From contig OY829655.1 in NCBI GenBank assembly GCA_963691815.1, positions 16,476,151-16,540,150 on the forward strand: a DNA stretch of 64,000 bases, read 5' to 3'. How positions within the stretch are numbered: position 1 is the stretch's first letter; every line of letters begins with the position of its first letter. Shown here in pieces: positions 1 to 14,612 of the stretch. The position numbers and the translations under genes were made by a program. Below the pieces are notes generated by a model that did not search any database, was not told where the DNA came from, and worked only from the letters and a program-made list of their open reading frames with translations. The DNA is from Echiichthys vipera. Lineage: Eukaryota; Chordata; Actinopteri; Perciformes; Trachinidae.

Positions 1-1526
1 CTGTCTCCAGCGATACATGCCACCTTGCAACATATGCCATTGTCTGTCTGCAGTGTTTATGTCTAGATGCAGCATGTCCTCAGGTTATATGTGCCGCTTT
101 ATAATCCGGGGAAATAAACAGTGTTATTATATGAACCTGCTAGGCTTCTGCTAATATCTGTTTGCATTCAACTTGAACCCAGCGCCCTTTTCTCAGCTTT
201 TCCTTTCCCAAAGTTCGAAATGAGCTGCAGTGGAAGATACATACTGAAGTCAACGGTTACTTAATGTTTGTTGAATGTGACCAAGCTGTCTGCTGTTGGT
301 TTAGAGCAGTCCGCCAAGAGTAAAAAAAAAAAAAAGCCTCTCAATTTCGTCCTTTAAATATCTGAGGGTGGCCATGTTCATTTGAAAAGCTAATATTTAC
401 TGCACCCACCTGCACGAGGTAACTGTGTCTTCTAACACGCGTGCATACTAATACACTTGCATGCGGAGAAGTCGAAGGAATTTTAACCTCTTAAGAGGGC
501 GGGTTGGACACGGGTGAGAAAGAGGGTATTCATCCCTCGCCAGAAGTTTGCAGTGTTCCTAAAGATGAACGTCTGATCATCAAAAGCTCTGTGGGGGAAT
601 CATACATTTATAACCTGTTCTTCTCACCTTTTGTGTTCTGCAGCGTTTACATCTCCTCATCTCTCTTAATTAATCTTTGGGTTTGAATAGTTTTTCAGAT
701 AAAACATTTGAAGACATCGCTTTGGATTCCTGGGATATTGTGATGGCCTTTTTTTATCCTATTTTTTTTTTTTTACTGTTTCCTAACAATTAATTTAAAC
801 GAATGAATCAAGAAAATTAAGATAAATCGGTAAAATAACCATTAACTGACGCCCTATTAGAAACAATGCCCTCTCCAACGCACAACTTGATAAAATGAAT
901 CATTTGAATCATTGCTACATCAGATCCAAAATGGAGCCACAGGACAGCATGTGGACAGAGATGATGGAATGAAGAGCATGTGTCTTGTCTTTAAAATTAA
1001 ACTCTCTTTGGAGGGAGCAAAGAAAAGTGGTGGGAAGAGAAGTTGACAGCTAAGGACAGTCTGGGAAAAATTACATTACATTACACAATCTAAAATATGG
1101 GACATATTTACAAAACACTGTGAGTGGAAGATTCGGGGAGATATGATATATTAAATCCAGACTACAAACTACCACATATGTGAAGCTGTTGTGTTATGAC
1201 ACAGTGGAAGATGCATTGTGATCAATAGCAATAGTATAAAAATACACAGTGCAACCAAAGGTCCTGCATTTAAAATCTTACTTAAGTAAAAATGCATAAA
1301 TTATAAGGACCAGAATGAACTTAAACATAGTACTAGAATAGATGTAGTGTCCGAAATCTCGTTTGGTCATTCCCTATATAATGCAATATTTAATAAATTC
1401 TTCTCCAGTGCGGGGAGGATGGACGTGAGTCAAAAATAATTATTTATTTAAAAATAATGTATTTTGTGTTAACCGAAAAAAAGACTCTGCAAGTTGACAG
1501 TCCTCATCTCAAACACACTCTGTATT

Positions 1527-2153
1527 AGGGTTTGTCCACACGTCCCAAAGCAAACTTTTTTCCCCCCTCATTCTTAAAAAGTTTTCCGCACACATGGCGT
1601 TGACTCATGAATATCTGTGTATACACAAAACCAACTCAAGATGCCGTAGTACACATGCCAGGCCTATATGTGGCGCCACAGAAATACACCAAGAACAAAG
1701 AAGAAGAGAAAGAGCGTGCACATTAAGCTTGTGCGCTGTACACAAACAGTGTTGCCAACTTTCTCACTAGATTTAGCTACCTGTCAGACTTCCTTAGCAA
1801 CTTTATTGATAAAATGCGACTAGCGTCATATTTAGTGACTTATACAGACCATCGGGGGAAGAGGCAGAAATATATGGGAGATGCCGCGCAGAGTAATCAA
1901 ACTCCACGGCTGCTGAGTCCCCTCTCTTCCCCTTTCTTTTCTTGTGTAGCAGCACTGCGCAGGCACTCAGTTGAGGTGGAGGCGAGGCTTGGACTAACAA
2001 AATATGCAGATTAATTGTCCAGACGACAAAGCAAGGGTGGCGTTCTGAGATTTATCCCCTCTGGGACCCGGTTTCAGATAATAACGTTTTAAGGCCTCCG
2101 AAAAACGATACAAAAAAATTACAGCAAAACACATCTCGGTGTGGACGGCCCCT
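1527..2153. mobile_element. DNA element with AGGG..GTCCACAC inverted ends
   Basis: The left end AGGGTTTGTCCACACG (1527-1542) and the right end (reverse complement AGGGGCCGTCCACACCGAG, ending at 2153) are imperfect terminal inverted repeats. The interior includes a CAGTGTTGCCAACTTTCTCA segment that itself looks like another inserted repeat. No intact transposase frame. Confidence 0.45.
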
Positions 2154-5100
2154 TAGATTAACGGTTGTGATTTTTCCTTATAGGTTCCTGACAGCTGGAA
2201 ATCTGTCTGAACTGAACGGGCGGGGGCCAGCTGATCTGCCAGAGCAAATAAAACATGAGCACGCAGATTTGTCCGGTTCCCAGGCTAATAAGATAAGACG
2301 GTTCCCAAATGTCAAGAATTAGGCTACTTTAGAGTGATACTAGATATGAGAGACTAGAGTGCTTCAAAAGTTTCTGTTTCATAATATATAAGAGATAGTC
2401 TAATTGATTCAATTTCTGCTCAATCAAATAGTGCAATAAAAGGCAGATTCATTGGGATCGACCTTCAAAATATTAAAGGAAGCAGCAAGTTCATTTTTCT
2501 TTTTGTGTTCCTTCCACATGTGATATTGAAAAGTCTCTTACTCATTCAGTCAGTGTGAACAGGACATAATGGCTATTCAATTTGTCATAAACTCTAAGTG
2601 CTTTAATCTTAAAAAGCCCTCATAAAACAAAGTCACTCGTGTCATTAAGAGTGGTAACAGAAAAAAGTGTTATTTTCAAATACATTTCAGAGTTCCATGA
2701 ATAAGGGCAAAAACTTTTTTTTACAGAAGCTCACAGGAGTGGATGATTAAACATTTCCTTCTCCACTCAAGAATTTAGTCTAATGAGGCCTTTAAAAGCC
2801 TTGTTTACCTTTCCCTCCCTGCTCTGTGCGGATGCCCATGCTGTCAGAGATCGGCTCACAAGGCATGCTATCCTGTGCCCAGCGGGGAGGCTCTCTCTCT
2901 GGACAAATAAAAAGACATCCTAAATAGCCTTTCAGTCCACCGGCCCTGTCCGGAGCACACCGCCTCACAAACACTTCTGCACACACAGTCACCTCTACTA
3001 GAAAACTCACACTTAATTGTTTCTACAAGTTTTTTTCTCCATTTATCTGTCATTTTCTTTTCTCTTGTGTCCATTTAGGTATCAATGCTCTCAATGACTG
3101 ATTCTCAGAGCAAAAGTCTTGCTTCGCCTTTGTTTTCACACCAATAAAGACATGTATTTGCTGCGTAACAAGATTATTCACTCCTTGTGCTAATCGGTGA
3201 GCAATGTCACCGGATCAGTCTTGCGTCGGAAAAACAGAAATCTTTGTTTTTCATCCCTCCCTGCTAAGAAAGCATTTCTGAAAGCCAGATGACACAACAG
3301 ACACAGGAAGTCCACATAAGTCCAGATGAAAGACTTTATATTGCGCATGAGATAACTGATGACTTTCAAAATGAAAGTCGAGCTGGCCTTCATCACAGCC
3401 ATACCATGCAGATAAAATAGGAAATGAAAACCTCTGTGGTCATAAATCACACTGGAGACGTGTGATTATGCACCTATTACATGATCAAATTTCAAATGCA
3501 GTGATATGCACTGTCTAAGCAACACTAATGTGTCTGCTTCTTTTATGTGTCCAACGTTTCAGTGCTGAGTGCAGCATAATGTGATCATCTGACCATCAGC
3601 TACATGTCAGTATTGTAAAGAATGTAAAGCTCTTAGCTGACAAATACATCAACGCTGTTCTTATACCTTTACATCTTTCTGCAACTCGCACTGATAAAAG
3701 GTCTTTTTTATACCCAGTCTAGAAGTGAAACAACACTATCTTATAGATAGGTCAGTTTGGGTGGGTTGGTGCAATTGTCTGGTGGTCCTTATACACCAAC
3801 CGCGGACTCGTCTAATCTGAATTAACCCAATTTCTAGCTTTGACCCTTAAGCTCTTAAGCGCCTAAATGCCCTGAAATCTCAGAGAGGAAGCAACAAGTC
3901 AACGACATTCTGGAGACCCTACTGTGTGGAAGATATCCCTCCGCTCCTCTTTTGAAACTCCGGCGGAGCTCCCACTGTGTCCCACTCCCTGTTGCTGGAT
4001 TAAGATGGAGCTCAGGCCATTTTTGTGTCATGCTCCTATAAGCACTTTTCTAAAGGCCCATCAAATTGTTGTGAAGCACAGATAACAGGATTTGTATGAG
4101 AGAAGTGTCTATGCACTGTTTTTGTCCTTCAGCAGCAAATATGTGTTGCTATTTGTCCTCCAGAAGGACAAACAAACACTGAAGCGGTTCTTCAGCTCAC
4201 ACGTTGTCATGGGCTGTATGAAAAGATGCATTACGAATATTGCATATACTTCAAACCATAGCATCTTATTCAATGTCAGGCCTTTTTTTTCCATTTGTAA
4301 AAAAACATCTGAGTGCTCAAAAGAAATAAAGTTGAGCTAATGTTTACCAGGACCGGACAAGATCATATGTATCATTGTATTAGAGATTATGTTCTATTTT
4401 ACATCTGTGGATGGTATTCATTTTGTATACAGTATTAATTACAAGCATAACATAAATCGTTTTTTAAGCAGGGCAGTCACAGCAGGTCTGCATGTAAAAA
4501 GTGAAATTTGTCTACAGGCAAGCAAACATTTCAACATTTATGAAGAGCAAAATTTCCAATAATAAATGAATAATGAATGAAGATTTACTTAGGTTTCAAT
4601 TGAGCTCTTTTTTCCAAGTATATTCCTATTTTCCCTTTTATTAATGTCAATTCACTGTCTTTTTCACTTATTTATTAAATCGTTCACTTATTTACTTGTG
4701 TATATTGAGTTTATCGCTCACATTTTTTGTTTTGTTTTTGGAAACAGCTGTTTCATTTTGAAAAATGCTGCTGGGAACCGTGAGAGTGAACCAAATAAGC
4801 TGTAAAACCGAAACAATGATGTGAAAGATGCTAAATGCTGGGATAATTCTCTGTTGCGGCTTTATCACTACAAGTGACACCTTTCACGTGTAGTCACTTT
4901 ATCCACTGTTGAATGTAAAAAAAAATTATTATAGCAGTTTTAACGGAATTGATAATGTCAATAATCAGTACAACAAAACAGCAGCAGTGTTTCCATTCAA
5001 TTGTCAAGCAAATGTTATGCAAAATTTTAAATGCTGCAAAAAAGAAAAGTGAATTAGGCACATTTCCATCCACTGGGTCAGAGCAGATAAATAAAGCTGA

Positions 5101-8100
5101 TGCGCAGTTTTGCCAGACGTTAGCGCTGTTTACACAGAGCTATAATCTACCAGTTAACAGAGAAGAAGAAGTAGAGGTTGCGAACTGGAAAAGAAAAAAA
5201 ATCCCTTTGGTAATCTAACCCATCTACGAGAGAAAAATCTTCAGGAATTTGGTTTAATTGGGTACGTTTTAATTGTTTTTCCATGTCAGCTAGTACTGGC
5301 CATGTTTCATGCTGTCTGGAAGTCCGGGAAATCTGTGAAGATGCCGACAGCTGAAACAGCTGATCAATTATGCAAGTTAAATGTTAGAACGTATTCAACA
5401 AAGTTGTTTCCATATAGGATTTAGCACGTCAGATCTTTTTCAACAAAGACAAAAAAACACCTCAAGTGAGTGGAAAAACATTTTTGTGCAACTGAGGATG
5501 AAATTAGGATGAAATTATCCATTTCCATACAGCGAAAATGTCTTATTTCTCCTGAATATGTATACTGTGTATATATAAAAGACATTTATATATATTTATA
5601 TATATACAGTATATACACACTAGTAAGGATTATTATTACCTACTGAAATTTCCAGAGTCATAATAATCCTCACTGGTGACACATTCAGTCTCATTAAAAA
5701 TTCTGGGCATTTATTTACATCCATCAAGGATCCTAAGAAAGAAAGCACCCATTGTCTCTGCTCTTCTTCATTGTTCCCTCACCAGTTATTTTTCACACTG
5801 ATACTGCAGAGTGAAGCAAGCGGCCGCTCCACGGTGCTGAAAACCATCTCGTCTCAGTGTGTAGTGCTCAGATGCCTACTTCTGTTTTCCCTCCAAGCCC
5901 TCGCCGGGTGAGAAACTCATCAGAATTCAGCAGGCTTACCTGCCTGCCTGTTTCTCTTCATGCATTAGTTTTCTCTGTGGCAGCGAGACAGGGAGGCACA
6001 GGCCGAGAAGCAGGCAGGTAGACACATGCGGCTCTAATGGAAGCCACAGCCTTCCTGTTGACGTCTGCCTGCTCCTCACTGTTGACACTCACTCAGCTTA
6101 AGAGGGAGACGTAAATAAGAAGGTACTGCACGTCGTTTCTACATCCATCACGTATGGTACAAGGTTTATTTGTACGCAGGCGCATTTCAAGTAGATTAAT
6201 ATCTTGTATCAGGGAATGATTTAGTGTCACATGATGGGAATAATTACAAGTGACTCAATAGATTCTCAATGACTCAGGCGTAGCAAGACATTCATGTTTG
6301 AGATCTGCACAACATGAGACTGTTCACTCTGACTCAGACAGTCCTCGCTTATTATCAACTGTATCAACGGAAGCATTTGGGTGTCTGATTTCCACTACAG
6401 CTCAATGATATTCAGATAATGTCATAAAGAAACAACGAAAATAACTATGAACAATAAGATGAAACACATACAGATATTCTATTGGGGTAACCATAAGCTA
6501 TTCGCATACTGCTGCAGATATAAAGGATTTGAAGCTCTCAAACGTAATCATCACTACAAATTCATTTTCAGTCAGTGCTAAATGCCACAGGGTGCACAGA
6601 TGACACAAAATAAATGTCCTCTTGTCACGCCTACTAAGGCAATGTAATGAGATTTTTAAAATGATCCATTTGTGCCACAATGCATTTGTATTTAATTGAA
6701 AACCGTTTGCTTTAACAAAGTGACTGGATTCCCTCTGTATGTTTATTTGAAATAAAATCTGGACAGTTACATTTGGTGCAAAAGACATTCTTGACCGATG
6801 TTTATCTAAATACAGTGAGGCGCTCATAAACAACATAAACAGTTCAGAACTGTCTGATTGTACGACCTGGACAAAGAAACATTAATCGAAACGTCAATGA
6901 AAAAAAATGAATGTTCAGACACGATCCTAGTCAATTTTTTCCCCTCAGACATGTTTACGATAAACTGTTGCCCATAAAGTTGGAATACAATATTTTTTGC
7001 CTCTTCTCATGAAATGTTTATGGCAATGAGATTTATTCTTAATAGATAAAGTGTAAAAACAGGAATGTGTTTATTATTCTAACTTTATGGGAAACAGTTG
7101 CAGTTTTTTCCCCCAGAAACTACAATTAGTAAAACGTGATTAAAATGACATATACTCCATTTTGCTCAGTGAAAAATCCATAATCTATGAATATGCAAAA
7201 CTTACGTTTAACTACTGACAAATGAATCACTTGGCTGATTCATGCAAGTTATATCTTAACTACAGATTAAACAGAGCCAGTGCAGACAATAACAGTGTTA
7301 AATCCATGTTCATTTAAGTCCAGCAATTTTGTGTTTCATTTATTGTTCTCATTAAATTATTGTATTTTCTGATCTGATGCAAAAAAACAACAAGATATAT
7401 CGTCTATCCGCTGCCCTGCTCTCTAAATACATAGCCACTGAAAAACACATATCAGCCAAACACTAGTGCGAAAACAGCTGAGTGTCAAACACTAAATTAT
7501 TCTGCACAGTGAAGGTCAAACAACCGAATGAAGCAACAATAAGCAAATATTTGAGTGAAGGGTGATTTTAGAAAAAATGGTAACCCCACACAAATACTGT
7601 ATGAAGGCTACCAATAAGACCTCCCATCAGCCCTGAAAAAAAAAATGAATAAATAATCTTACATATTACATTAAATGTAATACTACATATGCATTCCTGT
7701 GCAGAAGTCATTTCAGCTAACCACGCACAACACAGCAAACATTCAATCACCTGCAACTACTACAGTTACAGTTCAATTTACTGGCGCTAACACAGCTTCT
7801 CTTTTCACTGAGCCACACGTGTCGAGACGAAATAAATAAATAAACAAACAGAAAGATGATTCAAGAGGACTTGCGAAGTCAAGTGCCACACTGCTCTGTC
7901 CTGCGCACATCAAACACTTCCCTGCCCCTCCACACTTCTACTTCGCTCACGGAGGACTCCTCTGAGTCCCCCGTCAAAAAGCTCCCAGTCAGCACAGTCG
8001 ATGACAGGCACGTGGCGCAGAGCCTACAGGGACAGAGCTGACATGCAATCACAAGAAACACATCTAACACATGCACACACACACACACTGATGTATTTTT

Positions 8101-8505
8101 TTTCTATCTCTCTCACACACCTCAGTGCTAAGAGCTACTGACAGGTGGATACCAGCTCATACTGCGGCGGTGCAGTGTGGGTCCGCTGTTAGCTGCTCCT
8201 CATGGCTGCTTCTGTTGCTTTATGTTGAGTTGTGCAGCTTGCTCCTTAGTTCTCATCCTTTAATCTGTCGACCATGAGGTATTACACTGTAGCTGGAAGG
8301 CTGAGCCCGCCTGCCATAGGTGTAGGTCCTGGCAGGGTTAAACTGGATCAATACCGCAGGCACACTACTCAACATTATGAAAGCCCTCAAACTGTTTTCC
8401 TGCCTGCTTTAACAGTCTGTCTCTCATCGTCCCTCTCTCTCTCTCTTTCTCCCTCCTCATCTTACTGCTCCCTCCAGCTCCCTCTGGAGAGCGAGCTTGT
8501 ACTTG

Positions 8506-8508
<3 letters not shown>

Positions 8509-8546
<38 letters not shown>
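8509..8546 (+). repeat. (CA)n microsatellite
   Basis: About 15 or more CA units with a GC interruption near the end. Confidence 0.9.
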
Positions 8547-10049
8547 TACCTCTTCTCCCCTCCTCCGCTTGTCTAAGGGGAAGTTCCTAGCAGAGGGTGA
8601 AAACTCGTAAAGCAACTAGCAGGAGCTGAGGGAAGATTCGTCCTCTGAGAAAAAAGAAACGCACCGACAAGTTTGGTCAATAAGCAGCGGAATTCAAAAA
8701 CACCCCTGCCAATAGCAGAGGAGTCCTCCTTCTCCAAACAGAACAAAGGCAGAACAAAGCTTTTGGAAACAGTCAAACACACCACGTTTCTCAAACACAG
8801 GGTTGAGGACTGGTGCCAGGCCGGGAGACACATGGCTGATGCATGCATGTACACGGTGGAGCACAAGTTTAATTAAAGCTGTGTTTGCGTTTGATCCTCT
8901 AAATCACTCTCTGTTAATGTAAGTGCATTTTAAAGGATCTTGGAATACAACTCTCAGTTTTGAAAAATCCTAGTGTCGGTCTTTTGTAGCATGTGATAGT
9001 TAGATTGTCTATTTATTTTTAGATTTATTTTAATCTCAACCAGACTTTTACATTTTTACTTTTGCAGCCTATTTTATTAAGTATGCAACATGTGTTTAGT
9101 AATGACTAAGTACTTTAGAGCTGAAAAAAGTCAATTAATTGATAAGGTGATTGACAGAAAACTAATTCCCTACAATAACATAATGACATAATCAGATAAT
9201 CATTTCAAGCAGTTTGTTGTTGTTTTTCATTGTCATTACATTTCATTGTGAATTGAATATTTTTGTTTTATTCATTAAAATTGAGTTTTTCTTTTTACTG
9301 TTGGCCAAAAAAAACATAACAATGTGAAGTACTTTCTTTTACACACAAAATAATTCAACATTCGACTGTGGTCATTAAGAATAATTCATGTGAAAACACA
9401 ACAGAAATCAACCACATATTAACACTTTTCTGTTTAATTATTATCGGTTTTTCATTTTTGATTGCACTTAACATAAGCCACTTTAAACATCACAAAGAAT
9501 TAAAAAACACATGCAAATAAAGAACAACAGAACCAGCAATGGATAAGAACAGATAAAGAGATCAGATAAACTGCAGACCAGCCGCAACTTTAAACAAGTG
9601 ATTGAAGCGTGGTAAAGTAAATAAAGTGTGGTAACGCTGATAAACCATCAAGAGATTAACAAGGTGGTGGGATTATCTATAGGACTATAGGAGGCACTTG
9701 TGTGTACAATCGGGTTTAAGGTTAAAATTACATCAATAGTCCGTTCTAAGCATTAAGGAGACTGGATTATATTCCTTAACAGCAGAGGAGGAGAGTGTAA
9801 AAACAACACATCACCATTTTCCTCAGTTTTTTATCGTTTATGGGAGACCGGGCCTCCAGTGCATTTTACATATGCAATGCTCCTCCCAAAACCTTGAATT
9901 ATCTTGTGTCACGTGACTCACAAGTGGCTGAAGTGGCATTATCCCGGTCAGACTTTAATCCTGCGGCTAAAATGACTCCAAATCCTGACCTACTCTCTGA
10001 AATGAGGCAGGGGGCTTGAGGGGAAGTTGGAGGCTGATTCAGACTGAGA

Positions 10050-10051
<2 letters not shown>

Positions 10052-10094
<43 letters not shown>
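10052..10094 (+). repeat. (TG)n microsatellite
   Basis: About 21 uninterrupted TG units. Confidence 0.9.
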
Positions 10095-10096
<2 letters not shown>

Positions 10097-10973
10097 ATTT
10101 GTGTGTTTCAGTGACAAGCTAGGAGGACGCCTGCCTGCTGTGTGGGAATGTAATATGTAGCCTAATTAAATTATCGGGGATGCTCACAGGGTAGTCAGCC
10201 CTGATCAATATGCAATAAATACTTGAGCAAATATCCTGAGTTGACATCGATATCTCAAGTGAGGAAGCCTGAGCTCCACTGCAGAAGAGGGCGGGTGGAA
10301 CTGCCTGTTGTGTGGGCAGCATTTAAAGCGAGACAGAGACGGCTAGAAAGAATTATTGGTGATTGGGAGAAAGCCTGAGGGAAAGGTTTTGTTGTTGGTA
10401 CCTCTTATACATCTGAATATAAGGCAGTAGATCCCCAACGTCTGCCGAGCCGGAGTGATCCTTCAACTCACAAAAACTTCTGGCTCCGCAACGGTTTATG
10501 TTTGTTTACTGTTTGTCTTCCAGGTTTGATTTTCTGACAGTGTGTGAATGCAACACGCACACAAATACAGAAGTAAGCTTAAAAACAAGCAAAACACGTC
10601 AGGGTACCACTTGAGGCTCAATATCGATGGATTAATAACCATTAGAGACGGCCTCCGTTTAGCAAGGATATGCAAGGGTACAGTCCACTAATTGAGCAAC
10701 TATTTCCAGCCCTACTTGGGCTTATACGACTCTCCTCCACACAAAAAAGACCAAAACAAATCTGCAAGCATTTACAGGCCGACTGCTTTCATCATTCCTG
10801 GCAGAAAACATACGAGGCTGGTTGCCCTCATTAACAAACACCCTGTCTAAGTTGAAGGGGCTATTAGGAGGAGGGCTGACGGAGAAAATTTGACTGTTCA
10901 TTCCTTAAAGGTCCTGTATGATTATAAAAAAGAAAATACCATGTCGATTGTATTCTATTTTATAAAAGCTGGT

Positions 10974-11086
<113 letters not shown>

Positions 11087-11481
11087 GTGCTGCTACTGTC
11101 ATTCCCCAGCTGCAATGACGGGGCAGAGACGCAGAGAATAAAGATGCAGAAGACCTGTAAACACTGACCAATCAGAGCAGACTGGGTGTTTTCTGGAGGG
11201 GGGCTTAAAGAGCACAAGTAAAATGAAGCGTTTCATACAGGTATATTCATACAGACAGTATGAGAAAAATTGCCAAAAACGACAAAACCCAAAAAACAAG
11301 TATTTACTTAAATAATATGGGACCCTTCAAGACAATTCAAATAAGACAATTGTTTATCACCATCAGACCTCTTTGTACAAACATCCGCTGAGATGGAAAG
11401 CACTTTACGAGGATAATAAGAGCCTGCAATTTTTTTATGTGCATTTCTGTTATTTGAACTGATGTTTGATCAAATCAGAGC

Positions 11482-11621
<140 letters not shown>

Positions 11622-12098
11622 GTGGATCTGCATTGTGAAGCCTGTGCTTTGAGCATAGGGATACGCCAGCTTTGATGATGTGCAGTGATGAGGAGGAAGC
11701 AGCGATACTGTAAATGCTCTACAAATGCCTGAGGTGGCTGTGCATCCATCAAAGGGTACAACAACTACACCTGATTACAAAAAGAACAAACACAAGTCCT
11801 GATGAATTAGACTGTTTCTTCAAGTGCAGCATATTTGATGTATCAGCTTCAGCGCCTCCACATCCACACCGCTATCTCTTTGACATCAAACTTGCCTTTG
11901 AAGCTTGTCATTCTATATCTCTGTAATTTATTCTCCCTCAGCGTCAACCGACCGGAAACTGGCCTGCCTTGGAGTCACTCCTCACACCACTTAAAACAAA
12001 ACCATCTTAGCAACCATCACCAAAATGAACTGTTGCCTCCCGCTTTGGGGAATGGCAGGAAAACGGAGGCACTGTTACTAAACACACACATTTGCAAC

Positions 12099-12238
<140 letters not shown>

Positions 12239-13869
12239 TGCCCATTGTTTTGAAAGAATTCCACTAGCGGTAAACACAACTACTGAGAATAAATTGTCTG
12301 TCTCTGTTACGCTATCTGATAGGAGCAATCACTTCCGTACGCAACATAGAGTAGCACTATTTACACCCGCTCATGCTAACACATAGCTGGCTTCATTCTG
12401 TGCTGCCACATTGTGCCAGGGGAGCAGTGACATTGTGAGCTGAAGGGAGGCGGAGAGAGACAATGTACGCAAACTAGGGGGGTACGCATAGCGCAGTATG
12501 CTTGCACAAAACGTGCACATGGAGAAGCAGGAGGCAAGACAAGAAAAGAGAGAGTGACTCTCCCTGAAGTGAGGAGGAGAACTACAGCTGCATCTCGGGG
12601 AAAGCACCATCAATTAAAATGAAAGTCACCTGAACATGCACAGAATGAGCATGTTTATGTTTAGTAAAAATGTGCTTGGGGAAAAAAGAGCAATCTTACA
12701 AGATCCCATTAACTTTTCCAACCCTCCAACGAGAACTCATGCATGGTTGCTTCAGCATCAAATATTTACTATCCACGGTGAGCTGAGGATGTCCGTGGTT
12801 TTGCCTTTAGGTTTTTTAACAAGATCTGCTGCTCTGCTATAGGGCCACTCTTCAATTTTAATTGGATTTGTGTCAGAGTGTGCTTCATTTAATCCGACAG
12901 GAATGGGCAATTCATCAATCAGTGTCATAGTGTTGTTTGCATGTGTGAGACAGAGGTGCTGCATTCCTGGCTGGGCAACCAGTGTGATGGCAACTGCTGA
13001 AGGCAGATGGCAACAAGAAATATCAAGGACTCAGTGGTAAACACATATGCCCAATCGATCAATCAATTGGCTGGTATCCTAGCAACAAGCATGTGCACTT
13101 TGTTGTTTTCATTCATGATGTTTTATTCGTAAAAACAGTGCATTTAAAATGAGAACATAATAGCTTATAAACCTCAGGACTGGGATAGTACTCCTCATGT
13201 ATAGTAGAGCAACCACAGCAGCTACTGCACCCATGGGAATCCCTGAGAATAGACTGTTTAGTGAGACACACACAGATTTGCGATAAAACATTCTGCGCCT
13301 CCGGGGAAACATTAGCCAAGGGTCAGCAAGACAACAACTATTTACCAACTGTTTTTGTTTTTTTTACATTCTGTTCACTGCCTGTGTGCAGCTCTCTGCA
13401 GCGGCTGTGAAACAATCTAAAGGACTACGACAGGGTCCTCCCCTTCTTCTCCTTTTGTCTCCCCATTACTCTCTCACTACCACATGCATGCTTTGTCTTT
13501 TTCTCACACTGCGACCGACCGGGAGATCGACATGTGCTGGGTCACTTGGCAGGGAGGCAGATGGAGCGGCCCTACTCACTAGCACCTGCCTGGCCCACAT
13601 TACCCGACTCATCTCTGGGCTCAGCAAATCATAGCCAGGATCAAGCACAGCTGTGTCAAACAACAGGCTCTATGGCATATCCTAATTGCCAAATACCAAA
13701 CACTACTTCAGCTGAAGCTAAAGGACAGCTTGCAACCAGCGCTGCTCCTGCTCAGTACTGTATAACATAAGGGCTGCAACACATTAAAAAATTAAAAATA
13801 ATGACAAAAGCTCAGTTTTAAAAAACAGAATCAACAGTTTTCCTCTTGACAAGAAGAAGCAAAATCATT

Positions 13870-14035
13870 AAAGGCATAGCTTGACCGTTTGGCACACTTA
13901 TTCCCTTTATTGTCGAGTTAGATAAGAAGATCGACACCACTTAGATTTCAAGCTACAGCCAGTAATAAGCATGAAAAGCTGTCCCGTCTGTATGCTAAGC
14001 TAAACAGCTGCTGGCTACATTTTCTAACAAGGCTG
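13870..14035. repeat. degenerate dispersed fish repeat
   Basis: Motifs GAGTTAGATAAGAAGATCGA, AAGCTACAGCCAGTAATAAG and TGCTAAGCTAAACAGCTG resemble a widespread teleost repeat as I remember it. Heavily diverged. Confidence 0.4.
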
Positions 14036-14393
14036 TTTTTACAGCCAAGTGTGTTTTTACAAGTGCAGAACCCCTAATACACTCATATAGTTATGGCCAA
14101 CATATCAACTGATTTACTGCAGTGCACCTGACAGCTAAAAATCCAAATGTCTTGTTCTAAAACTACAGGAAAAGTTGATCAGGATAATAGTTTTAGGCCA
14201 GAAATTGCTCATTGTTGAGATATTTCTTTGATGACTTTTCATTTAAAATCAAAACTGGATATAAGTCAGGGTACAAACTCAATGAGGGAATGAAATCAGT
14301 CGATAGGTCCTCAGTGTTTGTGAGCAGACCCATCACACTCACAGGGGAGAGGGGTAAAGCATACGTCAAGCCACCAGCAGCCTCTCACACATG

Positions 14394-14612
<219 letters not shown>
